This document shows, piece by piece, positions 50,490 to 63,216 of a stretch of DNA of 64,000 nt (its first letter is position 1; each line of letters starts with the position of its first letter). The notes beneath the pieces were generated by a model. That model ran no database searches. It saw only the letters and a program-made list of their open reading frames with translations, and was not told the origin of the DNA. This DNA comes from Rhyacichthys aspro (Eukaryota > Chordata > Actinopteri > Gobiiformes > Rhyacichthyidae), in NCBI GenBank assembly GCA_036850595.1, contig CM072158.1, positions 13,655,422 through 13,719,421 on the forward strand. Direction: 5' to 3'. Both the position numbers and the translations under genes were made by a program.

Positions 50490-50930
50490 TGTGCAAGGTT
50501 CATCAAGTAAATTTGCTCGAGGGCCAGCTTATTTCTTCACAGGAGCTGCAGGGGGCCAGTCTTTCAAAGTAAAATATATATAGTCAAACTAATAAATAAA
50601 TAAATGCATACATACATAGCTATTTTCACTTTTTCTTATTATTTTGTTAGATTTCTTAGATAGATTTTGTTAAATATGTTTTCTTGTTTTTCTTTCTTGA
50701 CTGAAAAGAAAGTGAGAAAAAAACACAATGGCTGTTTGAAGATGATATGTCATGTTTTTTTTTAGCTCGATTAGCACAATTTCAGTCGTTTTTGAGTCAT
50801 TTTAACAGCAATAGATATGTTTCAACTTCAACAGCTAGTTTTCCTCTTATGTTTTCTGATTTTGTAAATGTGCTGGGGGGACAGATGGAGAGCTTTGGGG
50901 GGCCTGATATGAATTTGAACACATACATGA
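50490..50930. mobile_element. Possible hAT remnant
   Basis: Contains GAGGGCCAGCTTATTTC (50519), GGGGGCCAGTC (50552) and GGGGGGCCTGATATGAATTTG (50897), which resemble the internal 'gggccag...gatatgaatttgacac' parts of fish hAT copies. No terminal repeat could be defined. Confidence 0.33.
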
Positions 50931-53766
50931 CACAATAACATACAATCATACTTTAAAGGACAAAACCACAATATTTCACTGTAGTTGTTCTACTTGCTGC
51001 GTATAGCCAGCAGCCAATAGATGTCAGGGACACGGCTGTTTTCACTGAGGAGGTAGTCTTCACAGTTTACACAGAACACAGCGGGTAGCGGAATAAAATA
51101 AACACACCTCCTCAGCCATATTCAAGTTTGCATTTTTGTGGAGTTAGAATACTGTCCAGAGAATCTTCTAAATGCATTTTAAACCACCTCTAACACAGTA
51201 ACAATGTTAGTACTTGGTAAAAGTTTGTTAAATGTACAAACTAAGGCAAACATTTACAGAACCGTGCAGTGTGTATGAGACTGTTTCTAATTCAATTTGG
51301 CTTTGCATCAAAATATGGGAGAAAATCCAGTTCTGTTTTATAACCAACTCTGTTTTCAATTCCACATCTTGATGATCACTTCACACTTTTAGTTATTACC
51401 TCTCACCTATTGCCAGTGCCGTATCCCTAGAGTTAGAGGGAGTTAGAGTGGTTACCAGTGAAAAACTAATCCACCTAGTGTATATGTGCGCACAAGTGAT
51501 ATAGGTATGCTGGGACCTGAAGTGAAATTTTATATTAAATGCATACTATCTCAACCAAACTGATCAGTATGGCCTTGCAGAATCCGTATCAGTCAAATCC
51601 CAGCTGGCGTGTGAGAGTGAAAAAGAGTGAGCCAGCAAACCACTTCTTAGCGTGCCAAAAATCACATTTCCCCTCGACAGTATAGCTGGTTTACATTAAC
51701 TCTCACACATGCATGGCGAAGGCCGAGTCCACCCACTTCACATTTCATTACCAAGAAAAGCTCAAACTGTTATACCAGCCTTTCCAATACAGTGCAGATC
51801 TGTAATGTGATTCATCAAACTTTAAGATGAAAAAGAACTGTAAAAATTGGCGGTTAAGTAGTGTGGAGAAGGTAAAGCAGGAGCAGGAACAGCTATAAAT
51901 TTATCCCATGGGATTAGGAGCTATGGAAACTTGAGAATCTGGGGTCAAACATGGCCGCTACATGCATGATCTATTGTCCAGAGCAGCGTGTACCTAATGG
52001 CAGGGGAATAGCAACATATAGCATGTCTCTACTGGGGAATGTATGTTCTGTAAGTGGAAGGGAGTCTATAGAACTGCTGAAGCCTTAACCTTGCTGCATA
52101 TGTAGGTAGCAAAAAGGGGCACAGCATGGGAAAAAGATGAAGTCAAAAGTCATTTAGCCATTTTCTGCTCTGCAAAAATCAAAAGATTTTACAAGCAAGA
52201 TTCAATTTTTTCATTTTAAATTTCATCTTGAACTGAAGAAGAACTGATGTGTTGTAAAAACACCACTTACTTGTTCACAAAGAATATATTATTCAAAAGT
52301 GGTGTTGCAGTGTCTAGTGGACTCAAAGTTTACAACAATGTATAGCAAAAAGTGAACAGAGAGGATCACTATATATTCAAAAGAGACCACAATGCTTTGC
52401 TAGATCGGTGAGCAGTGTTTTGTTTGAATAAAACAAGCTACAGTTAACTGGTATTAAGTCACTATGATGTAAAATCACTATGGGTAGCTTACCTAAGCTT
52501 GTACAGAAATATAATAGCTTTCAAGAAAAGAGTTGCAATAATCCTGTCTCAATGTACTTCTAAGCAACTCTTGCAATAGTTTATTACAAAGGTCCACTTT
52601 GTCAAGAATATGTTTGTTTAGGTTTACACCAGCATCAGGTGATTAACAATGACAGAAAAAACAATAATAGTGTCTGTTTACTGTTCACTCATTGACTGTA
52701 AAGCACAGCTCTACTGGTGATTGAGGGCTTAAGGACAACGAAGCGGTTTTGTCAATAAAAAAAATAAATAAATAAAAAAATGTGTTTTTAATTAGGTCAT
52801 GTAATGACTCAAACTACACTGACCATCTGTAGTTGCAAATCCAGAGAATTTTTCTTTAACTGCAGCTTGTGGTGAATACCAAATTTGTGCAACATCTGTT
52901 GGGAAACAGTGGTCAAAATCCACACACTGTCACAAATGTTGAGTTCTATTAACATAGATCATCACATATTTAGGTCATGTGGGGTTGTGTCCTGCCTTAT
53001 GTCATTCTCTAGAACATTTATTAATAGAACATACTGGCTTGGCTTTCGATCACTAACAGCAGTGGCAAAGCAGTAAGCTAAATGTAATATATCAAAACCC
53101 AACATAGACCAGTTAATGCCGCACTGCTATATTTCAAACTGTGTTAGGATGAGTCGTCCTCTCACACACACTCAAACTCTCGCCTCCACTCACCCCATAT
53201 GGATCAGTTTAAACACACCCTGGTTTGGCCCACTTTCAGAATGTCACAGGACATTTATCTTTATTCCCTCTTCCTCCTGAACCTTATGGAGGAATGGCTT
53301 TTACAGATGTGCTCCCTCTCTGCACTCATCCAACTCCCTCTCTGTCCTGTGCACTTTGCTTACACAGTTCTGTGCTGTGTGCCTCGCTCTGTCACTGAGC
53401 CTTACTCCCATCTGGAAGATATATCTCTACAGCAGATGTATGGAAACATCGAAAGCAAAGAGTGCTTCTTTCATCATCTTGTCTTCTCTTAGTCTCTTAA
53501 TCGAGGAAATAGGAGAGAAACTCAAGGCAATGAAAATGAATATAAATGTGTATACTATGATGAATGTGTCTCTTACACGTCACGCAAATACCTGTTTATG
53601 TTAACATGTGTGGTGGAGAACAACATGTGAACAGAATTGTGCTGAGTCCTATCAACTGTAACAATGTACAAATGATATAGTCCAGAACATGAAGGGAATT
53701 ATTCACAATGGCCTCTTGAATGTAGCTGCAGTTATCATAGTAAATTAAATTTCCTGTGAGTTGAAT
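50931..53766. other. Non-coding stretch
   Basis: Unique AT-rich sequence of about 2.8 kb. It has an A/AAT-rich run at 52757-52781. A 97-codon frame at 53199-53492 is Leu/Ser-rich with no recognised domain. Nothing else seen. Confidence 0.5.
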
Positions 53767-54075
53767 TTAAAGGGATTGTTCAGTATGTTCAGAATGTAGT
53801 TTAACATGTGGTTTGATCATTTTGAATATTTCACTTTTATTCTACCTCAGAGTCCAAGTAAATCCATAGAGAACATTTCCACAATATATGTTGCTGAAAC
53901 GGCCCAGTTTTTGGTTCAAACAGCCACACTAAAGAGCTTTTACACTGAAGTGGTATGTTCTGGGATTGTATCCATGATAAAAAGAACAAAAGGCTGTCAT
54001 ATTATGAGAACATGCACAATCAGACTAGTTTTAGAAGTTTTAGAAGCCCTGTTATTTAACTGGCCTTGTTAGCAG
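53767..54075. mobile_element. Possible TTAA-type element end
   Basis: Left edge TTAAAGGGATTGTTCAGTAT is nearly identical to the reverse complement of the right edge of the element at 62832-63216 (TTAAAGGGATAGTTCAGTAT). No inverted partner was found nearby, so the element is truncated and its right boundary is arbitrary. Confidence 0.45.
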
Positions 54076-55599
54076 CAATAAACAGCACTTGGCCTGTCTC
54101 AATGCTCCTGTCTGCTTCTCCAAACTTGGGTTGGAGGAATAAGTTACCTGACTTTTAACTGCTGATATGTAAGGCAACTTTGAGGATGCTGAAAGGCAGC
54201 CAGAAATAAAATGGATTATCATTTAGGACTGTCTCGAGTCATAAATAAATAGAAGGGATTTTATTTGTATGAGTAAATGCTAATCATGACTAATATTACA
54301 CTTTTTTTAACCATTAGGCACACTTCAGCACAATACCGCTGTTATGTTTTTGTGTGACATTTCCAAAAAAAACACTAAAGCCTCACAACATTGTCTAAAA
54401 AAGGCATATATTTTCCTCTGCCATCTCGCTATGAGTCAACCAACAGTTACGAAACATTAGCACTGCAGCAGCATTTTCTTGCAGCTTAAAGCACATTAAA
54501 CTAAACAGTGGAACCATCACGAAAAAGCTTGATTTCCTGCAGTGAACATGAATAAAAGATTGCTTTTACCAATGCTAAATTAGCGTTGACAGCAAAATGG
54601 CAAAACAATTAGGAGTAAACTTCTGCAAGGAGCTTTATGGGATTTTCAGAACAATGTAACTACTTATAACTCTCACTGACAAGAGGCTGGTGTAAATCCA
54701 TGTATTACTTTGCAAATCTATCCAAATCTGGTAAGATGCAGCACACTTTTTACGCTATAAGGCAATAGGCAATGTCCATTGGCCAGAATGTAAGCAATAC
54801 TTTTTTTATTTTAACTCTATCGCTGACATTGTTTACAACAGTACAAATGTGACAACTGTCTCTTAATGACCTGTCACTATGCACTGAGTTCAATAACATC
54901 CCATTGGAAGTATTGGGAGACCAAGAAAAAGTACTTCCAGATGTTACTGAGATATAGAGTGGGACATAGATAAGGTCACTGTGATCAATGACTACGGACA
55001 TTTGAATGAACGATCAGCAGAAAACAAAGGAGATATGATAATCAAATGATTTGGAGTGAATCTGTTTTACATTTCTCCCTAAAGGAGCTGTACATTTTGT
55101 CCGTGTCACTGGTATTTAAAGTGGCTTGGAGGGCACCTTTAATGCCCACTATGAATAGGACATAGTATGTGATTAGACACCCATAAATCAGAGTTCATCC
55201 TGTCAGCAAAATGCTTCACATGCACTTTAAAATCTTGAGAGATGTGAAGTGGAAATATCAGTATGCTGAATGAACATAGTCCCCTGAAGAGCAGACACCT
55301 AAAGGTCACAGACACATTACAGAGATTTCAACAAAGAGCTAATGACAGTCCTCTGAGCACATCGCCGCACTGTGTGAATAGACTTGTTTTGTGTTCTCGC
55401 TTTTTCCTTTTCTTTGTCGAGCACATCGGCGCTTCTTCTGAACGACCCTGCCTTTTGCTTCCAAACTCTTGTCGAAAAAGAACACCGTGAAACTCTGCAG
55501 AGCCTCTGTGTCAAGTTTCATAAGTTTACCAATATTCAGCCTTGATCAGCGTCTAGACGAGCCGTGACAAACAAAACCCCTGCGCTTTTCCTGAGTGCA
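54076..55599. other. Non-coding stretch, nothing specific seen
   Basis: Unique AT-rich sequence. GGGCACCTTTAATGCCC near 55131-55147 is a small palindrome-like block. Confidence 0.5.
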
Positions 55600-55910
55600 C
55601 TCTATCGGATGTAATGACCCGGCCTGCCTCCACTCCACTTATATAAGGACACATTACACAAGCAAAGCTACAGCGAGGAGTGGACCGATATACCACAGAC
55701 AAACGCACTGTACGTCTGACGGAGCCAGAGCAGAAGGGGAGCGTGTTTGAGAGACGGGATGTGCATGAGTCTATATGTCAGTGGAGGGTGGAGGCGGGCA
55801 GACAGAGATGGAGGGGAAGGAGGCAGGGGGCTTCATACACACTTTGTAGTTCGGGAGGAAGAGGCAATTTATCATCTCAGCACCTCTTGAATGTATAAAC
55901 TGTTTGGGTT
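55600..55910 (+). promoter_or_regulatory. Promoter-like segment with TATA box
   Basis: TTATATAAGG at 55639-55648 is a good TATA-box match in unique, GC-richer surroundings. It is followed by purine-rich sequence with several G runs (55786-55788, 55796-55798, 55813-55816, 55826-55830). The frame downstream has no ATG near 55680 and no recognisable product, so any transcript would more likely be non-coding. Chance TATA matches are common. Confidence 0.3.
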
Positions 55911-56042
55911 GTTATGAAATTTACATTTTCTACAAGTACTTTGGCGGTATTATTTCTGATGAAAGTCACAGCAGTCATGGGTGCCTTGAATTAGTGTGAG
56001 AACAAAAAAGGGGAGTTGGAATGGTTTAGACACCGAGAAGAC

Positions 56043-56067
56043 GAAGAGGAGGAGGAGGAGGAGGAGG
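56043..56067 (+). repeat. (GAG)n microsatellite
   Basis: GAA followed by about seven GAG/GGA units, part of a purine-rich patch that starts near 55780. Confidence 0.9.
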
Positions 56068-56090
56068 TGGTGTGGGTTTGACTTAAACAG

Positions 56091-58605
56091 CAGAAGGGCT
56101 GCTGGAGCTGCTTCCACACTTCAAGGGCTTTAGTGACAGGGAAGCTGCTCTATTCAGCACCGTCAGCACTTTTGCTGGCGCATGTGTGAATGTGTGTGTG
56201 TGTGCTACATGTGTGGCTATCCACAGGGAATGAAAACTCCCTATGTTGTTGTTCCATAAAGCAAGGACACTTTGCTACATCGGCGCAAAGGACAAGTCAC
56301 ACATGAAGTACTATATGGCCACATTCAATTCAGCACACAGAGGAACTGGTGGGTGCCTACACTGCACTTATACTTAGCCCTCATTATACTTTTACAGTTT
56401 ATAGGTATACTTTATAGGAAGCAATGCATCTAATTTACCATTTAATGTACAGGCAGTGCAGCTACTTTATATACAGTACTTTCTGCCACAATACCAGTAG
56501 TTTGATGTATGGGCAGATGTTTTGTATCAAGAGATGTTTCCGTTTTCTTCACTTCACATACAGAACATCTATCATCAGCATATGTTCAGCCAGTCCTGTG
56601 ATACACTTTTCCTGTCAGTATAAGAAAAATAACATATAAGTAAATATAGAAAAAATATTGTTTAACGTGTTGAATCTTCGTTTTTGTGCTAAAAACCCCC
56701 CCAAAAAACACACTAATAATAATAATAAAAAATATATCTATATATCACTGGCCCCATCTCATTCTGCTGTGATGCTGTCCTATGACCTTGTTCATGCACT
56801 GAGTGCCATAAAACCCACTGGTAACTCATCTGTGACATTACTGGACACATTGGATTTGAACTAGGCTGACTCAATTTTCAATTTTGGATTAAAACATTGA
56901 GCACATTTTATATTAATGACTATTATTAGTAGTATATAGTAGTATTACTAGTATTTTGGACCTATTCTCATAATACCTCCATAACTCTGTTGTTTATGGC
57001 AGAGATAAACAGCCACGAGGAGATTGTTGTTGCATTTACTCTAACACCAACTAAACCGTAGTGCAGGAACCATAAAAGAACACTTTGTATCATTTAGGAG
57101 ACTATGATGAGTGAAGAAAATGAACGTCAAAAGGCACAGTTTGAGTGTGAGCAGTGAGCGGTGAGTACGACGGCACAGTGGCACCCAGCAGTAAAGTGCA
57201 GCCATCCCTGGCTGGCACATAGGACACCCATTCACTCTGTGACAGGGTGTCACACCACATGATTTATGATGGGTAATTATGGTTATGGAGGTGACATCAT
57301 ATCCTACTGGCTGGCTCCCGCATGTACCCATGCTGTGTATATGTGTGTCTGCATGTGTGTTCGTGACTAATTAGTTATGCTGTCTGGATCCAGCAGCAAC
57401 TGTCTTTGTTTTTTCTACAGAACGGAAGACAAGGCATGTCACAACAACACATCTCGCAGTTCCTCTAGACGTGCAGCTATGCACCCGCGTTCACACTTAC
57501 ACACTGGTATGTACGATCACACAATGAGAACACCTATGGACCTGCTAAATTGTGCCTCTAGGTCTTACCATGAAACTGTAATGTTTAGCTGAATACACCA
57601 TTGTACGAGAATTTCACACCAAGAGAAGTGAGCAGAACTATGTCTTGACACAGCCAGCCATTGGTTTATTGTGGTCTCAAATTGGCGTCAGTGAGAGACA
57701 TACAATTACAAATCATTACCCTGAACCTAACTGCTGCTGACAGGCCCAGGCACGTAAAATGAGAAAAATGGAAAGATTATAACACAGTCCTTCCCTCCTG
57801 TACACATTTGTTAATTTAAATGCCAGTTCAAAATAGATGCATCCGTTTTAAAATGATTTGACAAACCATGTCACTTCTTGGATTACACACTGAAGCTGCT
57901 TCAAGACAGTGTTGCCAAATAGTTGCTAATAAACTCACTTTTGAGGAAATGGAGCTGTGGTTAATTATGTTTTACCTTTGTAAATATTTAAGCCCCTTCA
58001 CCTAGTTCACTCTGCTGTAACTGATCAGATTGCCCACAGCTGTGATTGGTTAATTTATAGTAAGGCCAAAAGGAAGGAGTATCAATATGCCTGCTGCTGT
58101 TTTCATAGAGAATAATCTGTTTTCTGTCACTCTCACTTTGAAGCATAGGCTCAAGGGGAAAATCTCCATATTTTTGAAAAGTACCAAAGTGTTTTCCTTG
58201 TAAAATATAACTTGAATCTTTGCTATTATTCTGCACCAGCCATAGATGATGAGAAAACAGTACCACTAAACAAAAAAAGTGGTGACCAGTTTGTGTTTGG
58301 GGGAGGGACTGAGAAAATCCCATCTGACCATGGCTTTGGAACTTTGTATATCTTTGTTTTTAGAAGAAAAATGTGCAAAATACTGACAGAACAAACGTAG
58401 TTAAAAAGAATATAATAAGCCCCCCACTGAGAATCCACACATCCATACATGTTTAGCATATTCTCTCAGGCTCTGCATCTGTTCGAAAGTTTGAAGTCTA
58501 ACAAACCTTCACACATAGGTTACACACTAAAGTCCTCGGTGAAGGTCACAGTGGGACTCATGGAAATGTCCCTAATAAGCCAATTTGGAGAAAACAAAAT
58601 AATGC
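56091..58605. other. Non-coding stretch
   Basis: Short GT run near 56192-56203, AAT-rich run at 56714-56735. No gene or element ends recognised. Confidence 0.5.
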
Positions 58606-58625
58606 AAAAAAAAAAAAAAAAAAAA
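58606..58625. repeat. A20 homopolymer
   Basis: 20 uninterrupted A; no upstream sequence resembling a retroposed gene. Confidence 0.93.
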
Positions 58626-60240
58626 GGCAAACATTAGGCCAATTGCCAGTCACCATAATGAGCAGCATTACTGTGTCTTTTGAGTGATCTCATTTCAGCA
58701 TTCACTCAGAAGTATGGCCATAGCCACAGGGACCTCATTTGGGAATGGCTTTCAAAAGTCCATATTTGAACTCTAAACTGCTGTAAAGGCAGCTGCTGAA
58801 AATCAAAACAGGGGGATCAGTATTTAGACGGTTAGTAAATGATATCTTTTTGCTCCCCGACCCTTAAAATATTCCAACAAAAGCCACCTTTTTAGACTTT
58901 TAACCCTTGGCTCAAGTAGGGTTGGAAACTTCACAAACTGAACAAAGCTGCTCCTCACTGTTGTTATTTCAGCCGTGGCAAGTCAAACAATGTACCCACA
59001 GGCCATTATTTAAATGCACATACTGGTAAGGAAACAGTAGTTTGACTGGGCTGGTGTCCAGAGAGCCATGTCCACCACCGTATCAGCAATGGTAAATTAC
59101 AGATGATAATGAAAGGATAATCCCAAAGAATCAGTCCACTGTACAACCAGAAAAGCAGCAGCTATTTTGGTAAGTATCAAAGGGATAAACGGAGAGGCTT
59201 ATATAAAATTGGCATGTTGGGAAGTGAGGATGGTAGGTGGTGTAATAAAAGATAAAAATACAGACATCTTTTAAAAAGAGTTGTTCTTTTAATGGCAGAA
59301 TGACAAAGACGTGGACAAGCAAACAAAAAAAAACTACTTTACTGTTCCATTTAAAAACACAAAGCACTGTCTTAATGTGATTGTAAAGTTTTGTTATATA
59401 AATGCTTAAGTGAGTTGTAGGTTGCAACTCCACACTTCACTCTTTTTTTTTTGAGCATGTGAACAGCTATGGTGCCCTGTATGGACGTGTTGTTGCCTAT
59501 GAACAAGCACAGTCAAAATAGGTCTGATGTTGATTTGACTTGGAAATAAACACATTTAGTTCATCTAGGCCTAAACCTTCATGCAAAAATGCTGTCTTGT
59601 ATCCCAATTGAGCTCTTCAAATAAAGTGTAAAGTGGCTAATGGCTGCTTACATCATACTTGTTCCAAAAAGCTGACTAATTCCATAAGTCACTCTCACAC
59701 TGAACAATTACTGGACTATTGCATAACACTTAACTAAAAGTGGTGCCTCTGCGGTATAATAGCTGTGAGCACTTTCAGCTAAAGGACACAGTGACATACT
59801 TTTCTATAAAACGTAGTATATGCCTAGGTAAAGTGTTGCTATTTTTAGCCCGGTGTGTGTCGTCTATCTGCTTGTTCTACTGAAAAAGAGATTAGAGAGA
59901 TTATCTATGCTGAGCTGAACACAAAAACCTGCTGGGAATGTAGACGAGTCAACCTGCCTGCACATGAATGCCTCAATACCTCACTCCGCCACATCTGCCA
60001 TGTTTCAATAAGTCCACCATCATCCTTCAAATAGCAGCAGAACATCTCTTTAGGCCCACCAGAGGATTTTCGTGCTGAAGGACCCGCAGGTAGCTCGGAG
60101 CTCTCCCACCTATTCTCAGGTTTAATAATCAAAAGGCATCTTCGCAGCCTCTATTCCTGTCTGGCTCTGCGCTAAGCCTTGCTGTATTGCCTCGCAGTAG
60201 GCAGCCGTCTGAAGCAAAGGACAAGAGAGATTGTCATCAA
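58626..60240. other. Non-coding stretch
   Basis: Unique AT-rich sequence; T10 near 59443. 59905-60240 is somewhat more balanced and may belong to the candidate element that follows. Confidence 0.5.
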
Positions 60241-61210
60241 GTCTCCTATTGCAGTGAAAACTTTCATCTTTTTTTTTTTGATTTACAGAGAGCAAAACAA
60301 ACCCCAGCCCCGAACCGTTTGCTCAGGTGTTAGCATGCCTGCCTCCGCCTGTTATTGACAGCCCTCCAAGCCCCTATGGAGCTGTAATCCTACCACTGGA
60401 ACTGCTTTGCATATCCGCTTTATTAGAATTCAGCTTTCACACCTTCCTGCATCCTTCCTAATTGCTACCTATATGTGAGTTTATCTCTTTCAGGGTGTTA
60501 CATAGAGGCTGTTCGCTACAAACACCAACTGACAGCGGTATCAAAACCTGGCGCATCTGCGGAATATCAATGGAGATGATGCAAGAGTCACAGTGTGCTT
60601 TTGTGCCTACAGCTCTCTTGTTCTTTCCAACCCCCCTAATGGGAAAGTAACAGTAGCAGGATCAAAAAAACTTGCTGAGAGAAAGCCACTTCTTCCCAAG
60701 GTGCACAAACTGAGTTATATGCCTCTATCTACGGGAGCTATGGAGCAGTCTGTGTTGGTTCTGAACAGCAAGAGGCAATCCTGCAGCTCAAATGATATAA
60801 AATACACCGAGACAACTTTACTGAAAGATTCAGCCTTATCTACAAGACATTTATCCATTGATTTTTCTTTACATCTAGGAAATAAATACTCACTTGGCCT
60901 ATTAAAGCTGTTCACTGACACATCTGCTGACTGTGTTGGAACCCCATGTTGGTGCACATTATTTAACATACATCACTCTCTTATTCGATTTAATGTGCGT
61001 TTAATTAGCTCCATTCACCTTTGTAACAATCATCATCAAAATTTATTTTTTTTTTCAAACCTGTAGGTGTTTTTGATTACCCTGCCAACTGTTAAAACTG
61101 TCACAGATCATTTCCGTATGTTACATTTGTATGGATTTCTTCTAATTGGAAGTCATATTTGCCAGGTTGAGGTAATGTTCACAGGCGTATGTGCCACCAA
61201 TTATTTATTA
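60241..61210. promoter_or_regulatory. Candidate developmental enhancer cluster (SOX/homeodomain)
   Basis: Non-repetitive block with CTTTGCATAT at 60405-60414 (one base from a POU octamer), TAATTA at 61002-61007 and the back-to-back SOX-like pair CTTTGT-AACAAT at 61019-61030. A 157-codon frame at 60593-61066 has no recognisable domain. T11 lies at 61045-61055. Motif content and uniqueness suggest a regulatory element; conservation is inferred. Confidence 0.42.
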
Positions 61211-62407
61211 TTCACCCAATACTTATAATGAGACACAATCAGTTTGCTGGCAGATGCCGACTCTTACACACATCTGTTCCCTCAGCTATTTTCAGGTCTT
61301 CATTCAGGAACAAACAGCCTGTTTGTACCCAGTGTATCTAGATACATGCAAAGAGTGTTTTATCTTCCAAAATGTGGTCAGAAAATAAACCCTTTGAATT
61401 GTTCAAACTGTTTAAATATTGCTGTATTTGCACACATTTTCCTCTAAAATGTTAATAATCCACATATCAGTGAATATGTGACGTGCCATTGACGTTGGAT
61501 TTAGGACACCAGCTTGATTTGACCTGACTCTGATATAAGCTTTTCTTGGCATTAAAAGAAAGAAAGTGTAGCCATGTGACATGACCTATATCACTTCTGT
61601 TTACATGTTTCTGAATTTTATTCCACATTGTATTGAGAAAGCCATGCTGTGATTCTTTAATTACATAAATCCTCGTGTCATCCTCTATATTTGCCCAAGC
61701 ACATTGAAGCTGGGAGCTGAAATGATGATAACTGTCCAAGGAGATGAGGTAATTTAGGTTTTGTCACAGTAACAATGACACATTCCAATTTGAGCATTTT
61801 AAATTCAAGCTGCATGTAGGTCATCTGTCTCGGGATGAGATGTTTTGTATCTCAGGACCATATGAGCCACATTTTCTGTGTCATCTTTGACACGGACCAA
61901 TTTGGACATGTCTTACACAACACAGTTAACACAGTGTTCTATTTAGCACCCCCCGACACACACACAGTGTCACATAAGCAACCTAGTCTCCCAAATCAAA
62001 TGGATCACTGGAGAAACCAATATTAAGTTACATATTAACATGCTTCAGAATCATATCAATCAATTTTGCATATTCTTAATACACTTATGTATATTGTGGT
62101 GTTTTACTATTTTTGTATTTTCAAAAATTATGGTTTGGGTGAATTTCTGTAAAATAAGAAAATCTGATTTTCTGTATCCTTTGTGTAACTGTGCCAGAAT
62201 TATAACATGTCATGTTTATATATTTACTGCCTGGAAATTTGCAAGTTGCCTACAGTATGAGACAGACAGGGAGAGACCAATGTTTGCCAAAAGTAAGTGA
62301 AAACAAGAGTGAGAAGGACTGGGCCTTAAAATTCATACACTGATCCAAAACATGAAACTGGATACACAGACTTACAAGAAGAAAAGTAGCCTGTTTTATT
62401 TTAGTAA
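61211..62407. other. Non-coding stretch, part possibly conserved
   Basis: 61450-61790 is unique and fairly balanced and could be a further conserved element. The rest is AT-rich and uninformative. Confidence 0.4.
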
Positions 62408-62546
62408 TTTTTTTATTATTATTATTTTGAGCCTTTTTGCTCTTATTTCACAGAAGAAAGACAGCAAATGACCCAAGCCGGAATCAAACCCAGGTCTCCC
62501 GAGTATGTTGTATTTGCCACAACTACCAGGTGAGCCACCAGGGCGC
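62408..62546 (-). mobile_element. tRNA-derived SINE, near full length
   Basis: Read on the minus strand: A-box GTGGCTCACCTGGTA (about 62525-62539), B-box GGTTTGATTCC (62480-62490), then GGCTTGGGTC, a T/C-rich stretch and an (ATA)n tail ending near 62408. The A-to-B spacing is tRNA-like, unlike the deleted copy at 6260. No clear target-site duplication. Confidence 0.8.
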
Positions 62547-62831
62547 AAGATAAAAATATACAAGAAATAAAAATAGAAATAATTCGATGCAGAGAGTGAT
62601 TGGCCAAAGCATTTTGTCACAGGCTGAACATTTTCACTTTCATTTGGAGAAACGAACAGTTGCAGAACACGATTGAAGTGGTAGTGCATGACTTTTATTT
62701 TTAAGCCAAAACACAAAAGTGACAAAATCGAGTGGAGGGAGGAGGACTCAAATGTTGTGCCAAATCAATGAACCAAATAAAACAAAACAGGGCCTAACTA
62801 CGTAACTAGTCTGAACCAAAACAACAGGAAA
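62547..62831. other. Non-coding spacer
   Basis: AT-rich unique sequence between the SINE and the TTAA element. Confidence 0.5.
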
Positions 62832-63216
62832 TTAAAGGCCTGGTCTGCTTATCTAAAAAGTGACTCTTACTCAAAAAATACAAGAGTGTCAACAACCAAT
62901 AAACCTAGTGTGACTTAAACATAAAGTAACTACGTGTTGTAAATGTATAGGGCCCACTCACCTGCCAACCTCCCAACCACTATGTGTATCAAACACAAAG
63001 AGAGAGAGAGAGAGTGATGCTTCTTGTCTTCTCTTTTAAAGTTTTGGCTCAGGCCTTCATTGGCTAATCCTTGACCTGCAGCAGCCAATCGGTGGGTCAG
63101 ACTCCCAGGCCCCGCCCACAGCACCTGAGAGCAGACAGAGGAGCGACAGACACACCTTCTCTGCATGTAACAGTTACCCCTTTCTACTTTTTCAAAATAC
63201 TGAACTATCCCTTTAA
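62832..63216. mobile_element. TTAA-flanked non-autonomous DNA transposon (385 bp)
   Basis: TTAAAGG at the left (62832) and CCTTTAA at the right (ending 63216) form short inverted ends; the two termini agree at about 10 of the first 13 positions. TTAA at both edges fits a superfamily with TTAA targets (piggyBac or Kolobok). The interior holds an (AG)8 tract at 62999-63014 and GC-richer CCAATCGGTGG and CCCCGCCCAC motifs. No transposase frame. Confidence 0.5.

Noticed and set aside
57408..57592. Pyrimidine tract plus CAG at 57408-57420 as a splice acceptor of a coding exon
   Set aside because: All downstream frames are unremarkable and there is no domain match or convincing donor.
60593..61066. 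157-codon plus-strand frame
   Set aside because: No ATG-centred start or domain; it lies in a candidate non-coding element and ends in a T-rich tract.
53767..63216. The near-identical inverted TTAAAGGGAT ends as the two termini of one 9.4-kb transposon
   Set aside because: The interval is unique DNA with candidate regulatory elements and other insertions, and 63216 has a better partner end at 62832.
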